Shown here one piece after another: positions 55,783 through 64,000 of a stretch of 64,000 bases of DNA. A program made the translations under genes and the position numbers. The stretch is taken from NCBI GenBank assembly GCA_025603075.1, contig MU626259.1:289718-353717 (forward strand), in the 5' to 3' direction. The first letter of the stretch is position 1. Every line of letters starts with the position of its first letter. The DNA comes from Neoconidiobolus thromboides FSU 785. Taxonomy: Eukaryota; Entomophthoromycota; Entomophthoromycetes; Entomophthorales; Neoconidiobolaceae. The notes beneath the pieces are model-generated. The model made no database searches. It was given only the letters and a program-made list of their open reading frames with translations, and had not been told where the DNA came from.

Positions 55783-57824
55783 ATGTGGAATCTATTAAAC
55801 CTTGGAAGTGGTGATAGTTTAGAAAAAACAAAGCAAGAATTGTGCGAGGAGCAAGAAAAGAACCATCAATTAACCGAAAGGATCACAGAGCTAGAAGGGA
55901 AGCTAGAGGAGTCATCACTAAAATTAACCACTTCAAAAAAAGAAACTGAAGATTTTAAATCCAAGTTTGAAGCCGAAAAAAGCAAGTGTATTAAGTTAAC
56001 GGAAGTGGGAGAAGCTAAAGATAGTATGATCATTGGACTAAGGAGTGAGATTGAGGGCTTGAGGAGGGTAAAGAATGCCTATTTTAATACGGAAAAGGAA
56101 TTGGATTTGGTAGCGAAAAAGTTATTAAATTGTATTAAAGAAAAAAAGAAAGAATGGGATATGCTAAAGGGAAAATTGAGTAAGTAGATTGTATTAAAAT
56201 ATGATGAGTATTAGAATTTAATATTATCTAGATCAAGTACCTAATTTACAAGAGGATGTTAAGCTAACTTTAGAAAAGATACAAGCTTCAACAATAGAGA
56301 TTGAAGATGAATTGAAGTTTAAGTTACAGCAGTTTCATGAAGTACAAAGGAAAAGTCTAAATAAATTACAACAGTTTGCTGAAAGCTCGGAATTAGTTGT
56401 TAGAAAAGTAAACAGAATTATTTTTATTAAATTTAAATTAAATTACATGGATTAGGAACAACAAGAAATTACTGAAAAACTTAATGTTGAGGCTGAAAAA
56501 CTTAATAAAGAAGTAGAACAATTTATACTGAATGTAAATAAACAAGGGGAAGATAAGATCAAGAAAGTAAAAGAACACATTGAAACATCACAAAGTGGAA
56601 GCATTGTTTTTATCAATGAGAAGCTGGGAGAATTGGTAGAGTTAAGGTGTCAGAATGCAAAGGAAAGAACAGACGCTAAACAAAGGGTAAGTTGATTTAA
56701 TTTTATATTATAAGTAAATGAATGGTTTAAAAATTTTATTATAGATAGCCAGCCAAAAAGAAATTTTTGAAAAATTTATAAAAGAAGCCGAGATTGAAAG
56801 CAGCACTTTAATTCAAAAACATCAAAAAGAATTGAATGATAATAAACAAAAAATTATTGATGAATACCAAGTGGAAATTCAAGAGCTTAAAAATCAAATT
56901 AAAAGTTTACAGGAAGTACTACAAGAGTATGAGACTAAAGAGCCACAATTGATGAATAGGATCAAAGAAAGTATATTACAACAGTTGAATGAATTTTCGC
57001 AGGAGAATAACAAATTAAAAACAGCGAGTTCAAAAGTAAATAATTTTATTGAAGCTTGGACATTGAATAAAATTGAAAAAGGGAAAGAATATGAGGTTAA
57101 TTTTAATGAATTGAAAGAAAATATGAATAAAATTAATGAATATAAAGTACAAATGTTTCAAGATTTAAGTGATAGTAGTAATGAAACATTAGATAAAGCA
57201 ATTCAACTTCAAGAGTTTTATGGTGAACAATTATTGGGAACTCATTTAGACGAAGAAAAAACCAGATTAGAATTATTGCAAAGTAAAATCATAAAGAATC
57301 AAAAGATCGGGATGGAAACCTTCCGACAATATGAACAATCGGATAAAGAAAATACTCAAGAATTAGAACAAAAATTTAATAATTTAAATGAAATGGTAAA
57401 AAAAGTACTAAATAATACTAAAAAGGACATGAATGAGCAACTGAATCACACCTTAAAATTAAGCATCGAATTAAAAAAGGAATTAAGTGAAATTAATTTG
57501 GCAGTAAAAGATCAACTTGAAGTATTTAACAAAGATAAAAAACAGTTACTAAATTTAATGAATCAAAATTTAAATCATCCATTAAATGATCAACAATTTT
57601 TGCAGTTATTGGATATAAAGGAAAACAACTATCCTACTTCTTGGCCAAGAACAGATGAGGAGAGAATATTACAGAGTATTAATGCAAAGAGGGAAATGGA
57701 ACAAGTTAATGATAGAGAGATAGAAAATAATTTATCTAGTGGTGGTGCTGGTGTGGAATTTTTATCCGAAATTAAAAGACCGAGGTTTCAAGAGGTTGAA
57801 GAGAAAGGAAAGGATAGGTCATGA
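55783..57824 (+). CDS. coiled-coil protein 2, 627 aa, four exons
   Basis: Exons 55783-56179, 56232-56407, 56456-56686 and 56745-57824 join in frame (1884 nt including stop); introns are 52, 48 and 58 nt. The product starts MWNLLNLGSGDSLEKTKQEL and is almost all Lys/Glu-rich heptad-type coiled coil, without membrane segments. Near the C-terminus a short motif (NNYPTSWPRTDEERILQSI) interrupts the coiled coil, and the end is basic. The same length, layout and motif appear in the 628-aa protein at 16437-18555, so these are diverged paralogs with different intron numbers. No function recognised. It ends 237 bp before the convergent importin-like gene. Confidence 0.85.
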
Positions 57825-58061
57825 TAAAGACTATGAAATTGAGCTATTGAAGTAGGGTTTGTTTTATTTTTATATCATTTTTTACAAATAAAAAGCAATA
57901 AAAAATAGCATTTTGATAAATCAATAATTTTAAAAGATATAATAATAGCAATAATTGAGCTAATTTTGTTTGAAAAATCTTGAAAGGCATAAAGCCCCAG
58001 TTGTTTTATTGTTGCATTTATCTTATATACAAAAAAAAAAATAAAAAATAGAACAAAGTTT

Positions 58062-60410
58062 TTAATTTAACTTTGCTTTCTTATCTTGAGGTTGTAATTT
58101 TTCCTCTAATAAATCAGAATATGCATTTAAAACTGAAGTAGTTAATTCATGCATCGATTGATCATTAAAGACTAAAAGTATATCTTCAACCGTTTTTATG
58201 AAAGAAGATTCTTCCATTTCTTGGCCTAATTTCTAATACAAAGGGAAACAGTGAGTTAGTTTAATGATTATATATATGATAGTTCTATTATCTCTTACAG
58301 GATAATAATGGAATACAGAAATAAAGTATTGTAAGCCTAATTCAATCATAGCATAATCTTTACTTTTTAAAAATTCCATAAAACCTAAAATAAAGTCAAG
58401 GCATTATTATTACTATTATTGCATATTATTTAATATTTACCCGATCTTAAACTAGTTAACAATTCTTTTGGAAAACTTTGACCTTCTTTAGCCAAACAAT
58501 TAAGTACACTATAGCCTCCCTACAAATAAAAGTAAACATAATATTTCTATTAATATCAGCTTTGAAATTACTTCTTTACGAATATCAAAATTATCTTCAT
58601 TAATAATACCAATAATCGAATTTAAAATTCCATCTTTCATTAATAATTGTACATTCTTGGAAGATCTGTCAAATTAATAATATATAAATTAGTATATGCA
58701 ATAAACATTAATTATAAAACTTACCCAGAGGTAAGGTTTGATAATACCCAAAGAGCCTCTTTTTTAATGACTCTACGATAAGAAATAATTAATATCATAG
58801 AAACAATGAAAACAATTTGAGTTACCTATCACATGCTTGTAAGAATTTTTTTAATGCTTTTAAAAACATACCATTCTCTAAGAAATAAGTAGCATTGGTT
58901 TGATTTTGACTAATAAGATTGCCAATAATACGTATCAATGGCAACGCTTCTTTATTACGATAATATAAGGGCAACATATGATCTACCTTAAAATAATAAT
59001 AGATTATTAGTTAATCTATTGTTATTTATTTATTTGTCTTTATTTATTTGTCTTTATTTGTGCTTGTTGTTATTATCTTACCATGATTTCCTTCAACTTA
59101 AATTCATCCAATAAAGTATCGATTTCATCCAATTCGGCACTTAAATAAGCTAATACCCAATATAATTCATAGAAAGCTTCTACTTTCTAAATAAAACACA
59201 TCATTATTAGTAATGTATAACAAATAACAAAACTCATATTTACTTTATCATCCATTAAATTATTACATAAAAATTCAACTACACCTTCTTGATAAATTTC
59301 TTTAGCAAACGAATCTGGCATACGACATAATGAAGATAATGCAAAGCAGGTATTTTTCAATAATTCAATATCCACTTCCTAAAAATAACAAAATTAACTC
59401 TTAATAAACTCTCTTATAGAACTTTACTTACCTTATTATTCAACAACTTCACCAAATCTGGAATAGTCTTCGTTTCCCCAATAGCTTTTCTAAATTCACT
59501 ACCATCATTCGCCATATTACCTAAGGCCCAACAGGTCATTGTTTGTACTTCCTATTATAATTAATAGATCTTTATTAATCTTTAACCTATGAAAAAAGAT
59601 AATTTTTAAATTACCACTTTTTCATTGGTTAAAAGAACTTTTAATAAAGGTACCAAAGGTAATAATTTAAAACACAAATCTGGCGAACCAGCAGCAATGT
59701 CTAAATTGTATAATATTGGCTGTTAGAATAGAGTTACCATGAGTTTAAAAGAATAAAATTACTAGTTACACAACATAAAGCTTGATATAACTCATCGTTA
59801 TCGGTAGAAGTTAAGAAGTTCTAAATAAGATTTGTAATTAGGTTCATTTGTTACAAAACAAAGTAAGATTTACTTTAAGATAATCTACAAATTCACCCTC
59901 TAACACAAATTCCTTCAGTGATGTAGAAGGTTCAATTAAAAAATGAGACAATTGTTGTAACGCACTTAAACGATTGGGCTTTTTATCACTCTAAAATAAC
60001 AACAATAGTGTTAATGCTTCAGTCTTTTTTTATTTTAGTATGAATTACCTTCAACATATTCGTCATTGAACGAACTTTTGAAGAAGGGAATACAAATTCA
60101 GGATCCGTTTCTAAAAAAAAAATTAATATTGCTATCTGTAAGTCAATAAAATGCTATTTTTACCCGCTCCATCATCATTTAACTCTTTATTTAATCTTTG
60201 AAATTTTTTACTTTGCCCCTTATGTCCTAAACGTAAATTTTTAATCTCTCTACCATGAGCAAGCATACGATTGTTAACAGCAATTGGTGAACCAGGTAAT
60301 GTATCTACATTATAACTTTCTTTCAAATCTTCTGTCTTGGGATCTAATAAGATAGGTTTTTTATCAACATCATTTGCCACAGTTTCTGTTTTCTTTGTTT
60401 CGGTTGGCAT
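58062..60410 (-). CDS. importin-alpha-like armadillo-repeat protein, 14 exons
   Basis: Assembled from 14 minus-strand exons: 60164-60410, 60049-60110, 59874-59990, 59770-59820, 59615-59719, 59432-59551, 59244-59378, 59082-59186, 58826-58986, 58725-58772, 58572-58665, 58441-58519, 58299-58384, 58062-58232. They total 1581 nt, 526 aa, the usual importin-alpha length. Introns are 50-95 nt. Helical armadillo repeats with the W-x-L-x-N ladder: VQTMTCWALGNMANDG, LKNTCFALSSLC, FYELYWVLAYLS, LPLIRIIGNLIS, KKEALWVLSNLTSG, RKEGGYSVLNCLA. Importin-alpha binds nuclear localisation signals through these Trp/Asn ladders and importin-beta through an N-terminal IBB helix. Here the first 82 residues are only mildly basic (NRMLAHGREIKNLRLGHKG), without the IBB arginine cluster. 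It may be a specialised or divergent karyopherin. Confidence 0.88.
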
Positions 60411-61484
60411 CTCTTTTAATTTTAAAAATTGACTAAATTAATTTTGAAATAGTGACTGTAGTTTATTTATAAATTGATAGTTGACGTCATGAAATGGATT
60501 AAGGATGTCATGCTTATTAAATATAACCAATTAAATTCATTCAAGAAGATTTGAGATGGCTTTGAGTTTGAAGTTGGTCAAAATGAATAGAATTGTTTAA
60601 TAAAGATATTTGTTTTAAAATATTGGGTTTCAAATGAAAGAAAATAAAAATTCGAATAAAAATTTCAGTTTTAACAACTATTCGTTGCAAAATTTCAACT
60701 GTTTTTATTTTATTTTTAATATTATAAATTTAATAGTAAAGTATGTTTTTTTATTCAAAGATCTCAATATAATTTTTTGAGTTTTGGGTTGCTTGAAAAT
60801 AGAAAATGATGATAAGTAGACATACTTATACAATTTTAAGTATTCAATAATAGTATTTATGATGATTTATTATTTTTAAATTCATAAAAGTGTACACAAA
60901 GTTTTAAAGCTTTTAACTACTAGCACTCTTTATTTATATCATTAATATGAACTAAACTAAAAAACAGATTAACTATATATATTAATTTTAACAACGTTGG
61001 ATAGAATATTTAATTTAATTTCATTAAATTTAATTTTATTCAATTTCTTTCGGTGAAATTAAAAATTTAATTCAAATACCTCCTTTTTTTATACTTATTG
61101 AGTTTATTATTTTATAGTAAAGAGAAGTGATATTTTTATTTCTTATATGTAAAAATACTAAAAATAATTAAAAGCCTCATAAAAGTATAATATTATATAT
61201 AAATGTATGATTTGATAAATAATTTATTATCAACAATCGATTTTTTTAAAAAATAATGAAAAGGTGTGAGAAGAGATTTTAAATTTCCCCTTTTTTATGT
61301 AACTAAAAAATCCATAAATTGCTAAAAAAAGTTAATAAAAAGTACTAAAAATTGAAATTATTTTGAAAAAACACACTATCATAAACCAATCAATTCACTT
61401 GTCCCTGACTCCTTTTATTTTCCTTTTAAAAAAAGGATAATGTCTATTTATCATTTTAGTTTTAATGACATACTTAACAAAATG
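60411..61484. other. AT-rich intergenic DNA between divergent genes
   Basis: Shared upstream region of the importin-like gene (minus) and the receptor gene (plus). No repeat copy recognised. Confidence 0.5.
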
Positions 61485-61493
61485 TATATAAAC
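61485..61493 (+). promoter_or_regulatory. candidate TATA box of the receptor gene
   Basis: TATATAAAC, 102-110 nt upstream of the ATG at 61595. Confidence 0.35.
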
Positions 61494-61594
61494 TATTGAA
61501 TTTACAATTATTCATAAATTCTTTTTTATTTCATTTTTTTACATAAAAAATAGCACTAAATAATTTCCTCCAATATAATTAAAATAAAAAAAGA

Positions 61595-62893
61595 ATGTCA
61601 GAAGATCCTACTTTAACACGATACCCTTTCCATCCTTCAGATTACACTTTGCGATTAGATGATATGTTAGCCGATGCTGATTATTTAAAATATATAGGAG
61701 GTTGGTGGTCTTTTTTAAGCGGCCTATTAGCTTTATTTTTTAATGGACTTGTATTACGGCTGGTATTAAAAAGATTAAAAAGTCATTACAATATTGACAT
61801 GATGTTAGTAAGTGTAGTCTTATCTATTGATTTGTTATATTGTGGAGTAGTTATAGTTAATCAAATATTAATGGTAGCTACAAGTTATAATATTTATTAT
61901 TCTAATGTTTGGGTACAAATATCTGGTTTTTTAATTCCTTTTTTAATTCTAATATCGCTTTATATGGTAGCTATTTTATCTTTTGAACGCTATATGTTTA
62001 CTGTTAAAGGTATTAAATGGACTCCATGGTCTTATTATTCATTAGCTGTTGGTTATGTTAGTCCACCTTTAATTTTAGGTCTAGTGGGCGCAGCTACTTC
62101 TCAATTTATGCCAATGCCTTCTTGTGTTTATTCTTTAGTTTTAATTGATCAATCCTCATTTGGTGCTATTTATATTGGATTTTTTACAATTCAATCTATT
62201 ATGGCAGGTTTAGTATTTAACTCTTCTTATCTTTCTATTTTAATGCATCATCGTAAATTATTATTAAATCCTACTTCAGAATATAATGAAAATGAAATCA
62301 AAACTAAAGTTAAAACTACAAATGGAAACAATGATGTATTAAGTCTACCAGCTATGTTACAACAACCTGTACCAAGTTCCTTTAAATTAAGAGAAGCAAA
62401 GAAATCAAAACAATTAGCTAATACGCTACTTTATAAAACTTTTTTAACAATGATTGTTTATAATTTAATTTGTTTTCCAGAAATTTTAGCATTGGCCTAT
62501 GAATTAGTTTCTTTGAATCCACGTAATGTAGTTTGGGACTTCGTTGTTGTAATTACTATTTCCAATCATGCTTTAATCTCTCCTTTGGTCGTATTGTTTT
62601 TACATCAACCTACTAATGATGATTGGCAAATCTATCGAGCTGAATTAGTTAATAGTTTTTTATCATTTTTGGGTTCTAAAAGAAGAGTTGATAATCGAAA
62701 TAGACCTAGTTATGAAGATAATGATCAATCTATGTTTGGTAAAAGCAAAAGTAAACAAAACACAGTAGATTTAGATACATTATCGGACTTTGTTACTAAT
62801 CATTCTCAAGATCCTATCTTGGATAGTGCAAGTAGTCATATTGAACCATATTCAAAATATTCAAAGGAAGAAGCTATCGTTTATCAAGCTTAA
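61595..62893 (+). CDS. class A-like GPCR, 432 aa
   Basis: Intronless seven-helix receptor with rhodopsin-family landmarks: N50 in helix 1 (FFNGLVL), D79 in helix 2 (LSIDLLY), E131-R132-Y133 at the cytoplasmic end of helix 3 (LSFERYMF), a Pro in helix 6 (CFPEILAL, P295) and SNHALISPLVV in helix 7, standing in for NPxxY. Helices lie near 33-57, 68-92, 107-130, 145-166, 190-214, 281-304 and 314-336. The third cytoplasmic loop (215-280) is long and polar, the C-tail Ser/Asp-rich. The N-terminus lacks a signal peptide. A C177 in the second extracellular loop (PSCVY) has no obvious partner at the top of helix 3. Presumed plasma-membrane sensor coupling to a G protein; ligand unknown. Confidence 0.88.
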   Translation: MSEDPTLTRYPFHPSDYTLRLDDMLADADYLKYIGGWWSFLSGLLALFFNGLVLRLVLKRLKSHYNIDMMLVSVVLSIDLLYCGVVIVNQILMVATSYNIYYSNVWVQISGFLIPFLILISLYMVAILSFERYMFTVKGIKWTPWSYYSLAVGYVSPPLILGLVGAATSQFMPMPSCVYSLVLIDQSSFGAIYIGFFTIQSIMAGLVFNSSYLSILMHHRKLLLNPTSEYNENEIKTKVKTTNGNNDVLSLPAMLQQPVPSSFKLREAKKSKQLANTLLYKTFLTMIVYNLICFPEILALAYELVSLNPRNVVWDFVVVITISNHALISPLVVLFLHQPTNDDWQIYRAELVNSFLSFLGSKRRVDNRNRPSYEDNDQSMFGKSKSKQNTVDLDTLSDFVTNHSQDPILDSASSHIEPYSKYSKEEAIVYQA

Positions 62894-63234
62894 ATAAATT
62901 TACTATTATTTTTTATCATATCAATATTTCTTATTTTTAATCTTAGATTTAAGTTACTTCAATTAATGAACCAAGATCTTTTTGTAAATTTAATATATTC
63001 TAAAATCTGTATTAGATGTATTAATAATAGATTATTATTTGACATAATAAGTTCAAACATAAGATTATAATACAATAAAATAAAGATAAAGTATATAAAA
63101 AATATGATATACAATAATCAACTTTATAAAAAGCTAAAAAAGTTCTAGATAAAAACTGACAATTTTACAAATCTACAAAACATGCTGTATAACTAAATTA
63201 AACATAATAACTATAATATAATTACTCCTTATAA
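62894..63234. other. AT-rich intergenic DNA
   Basis: No feature recognised after the receptor stop codon. Confidence 0.5.
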
Positions 63235-63341
63235 TATGGGGATGTATTTTTGTATTTGAGAATTTTACTAACAAATTTTCCATTTAAATAGCGCTTAAAA
63301 GATGGAAAAAATAATGAAGCCAAAAAAAACATCCGCATATT
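63235..63341 (+). repeat. element A, forward copy
   Basis: Starts ATATGGGGATGTATTTTTGT and ends ACATCCGCATAT. Core AATAGCGCTTAAAAGATGG intact. Near-consensus. Confidence 0.88.
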
Positions 63342-63529
63342 TTATTCAACAATAAAACGATCTGTTGCTATTTGGAAGTAATCCTCTATATAATCAAAAA
63401 TTAGATGGTAGTAAAAAGCATAACAATGTTAAGTTAAAGCAAGCAAAAGAGCATAGTTTTTTCTTTTACTTTCACTTTATAAACATGCAAAGGTTAGTCC
63501 TTAAATTTTCAGGACATTTGTATTGACAC

Positions 63530-63630
63530 TATATGGGGATGTTTTTTGGTTTCATCACTTTTTCCATCTTTTAAGCGCTATTTAAATGGAAAATTTGTTG
63601 GTAAAATTTTAAATGAAAAAATACATCCCC
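63530..63630 (-). repeat. element A, reverse copy abutting family B
   Basis: Starts TATATGGGGATGTTTTTTGG and ends TACATCCCC at 63630, then passes directly into the family B interior. The usual ATATG flank is missing on that side. Confidence 0.85.
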
Positions 63631-64000
63631 TGTGAAATATCGCTTTGTCAGTTCCATGGTTAATTATAGTATAATAATCCCCTAAGCTGTTGTGTTCTCG
63701 AGTTCAAAGAAAATCAACCCCATGTTCTTAGTTTGATTTGTTATAAGAATTTCTAGCTTCATCCCAAATATTATCTTCTCATTTTGATATTTATACTTTT
63801 CAGAGTATAAAAGAGTTTACAGAGTATAGTAGTTCGAGGCTTTTTAACTGAATTATTCCCTGATATCTCGAACATTTAATAAAGCCACTAAGTTTTCTTA
63901 ATAGTATTTTACGTAGATTTTACATTAGTATTGTCTATTCTACTTGTCTTATATAGCATGTAACCTATTACATGCTATTCCTCATAATACAAGTCTATCT
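63631..64000. repeat. family B repeat, partial copy running off the window
   Basis: Reverse-orientation interior (TGTGAAATATCGCTTTGTCA onward) followed by one arm (TTTACATTAGTATTGTCTAT, CCTATTACATGCTATTC). Compared with 21493-22380 it lacks the first arm, which is replaced by an element A copy. Closely similar to that copy, so probably younger than the one at 1571-1945. It continues past 64000. Confidence 0.85.

Overview
This window looks like nuclear DNA of an early-diverging filamentous fungus. It is very AT-rich (well under 30 % G+C by eye). It has short GT-AG introns (mostly 44-60 nt), fungal-specific WOPR (Gti1/Pac2) regulators, a fungal-type threonine deaminase, nuclear tRNAs and several seven-helix receptors. 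My best guess is an Entomophthoromycotina fungus of the Conidiobolus type; this is an inference from composition and gene families, not a database match. The sequence reads with the standard genetic code.

Layout. 1-3.7 kb is repeats plus a tRNA-Gln. 3.7-10.2 kb holds a PSMA/Vps70-like M28 peptidase (C-terminal exons resolved here), an orphan polytopic membrane protein and a small unknown gene. 12-14.5 kb holds a tRNA-Ala and the first WOPR gene. 16.4-20.1 kb holds a six-exon coiled-coil gene and a six-exon mitochondrial carrier. 20.5-23.4 kb has two identical tRNA-Leu genes on either side of an 888-bp giant palindrome. 24.3 kb has a second small unknown gene. 25-37.6 kb is repeat-rich and contains two more WOPR genes and a decayed coding relic. 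37.6-43.2 kb is denser: eight-exon ILV1, an ethylmalonyl-CoA decarboxylase-like gene and an unknown gene. 46.9-50 kb has a receptor pseudogene beside its intact paralog. 53.3-62.9 kb is gene-dense: hexose transporter, a second coiled-coil gene paralogous to the one at 16.4 kb, a 14-exon importin-alpha-like gene and a class A-like receptor. The last kilobase is repeats again.

The dominant non-genic signal is one short (about 105 bp) terminal-inverted-repeat element, here called A, with about 35 copies in both orientations. It is confined to intergenic DNA. A is not only a solo MITE. Its ends border larger cassettes: an 888-bp palindrome (family B), a roughly 726-bp element (family C), and a broken gene fragment between 36.4 and 37.0 kb. 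Families B and C recur elsewhere in the window as truncated copies. I regard this shared-border architecture as the most interesting structure here.

The protein-coding genes do not form one pathway. Themes are nutrient handling (peptidase, hexose transporter, branched-chain amino acid synthesis, acyl-CoA repair, mitochondrial nucleotide or cofactor transport), sensing (two intact receptors plus one pseudogene and one orphan polytopic protein) and developmental regulation (three WOPR genes within 20 kb). Many genes have a TATA-like box 35-65 nt upstream of the ATG. No promoter evidence beyond that is visible.
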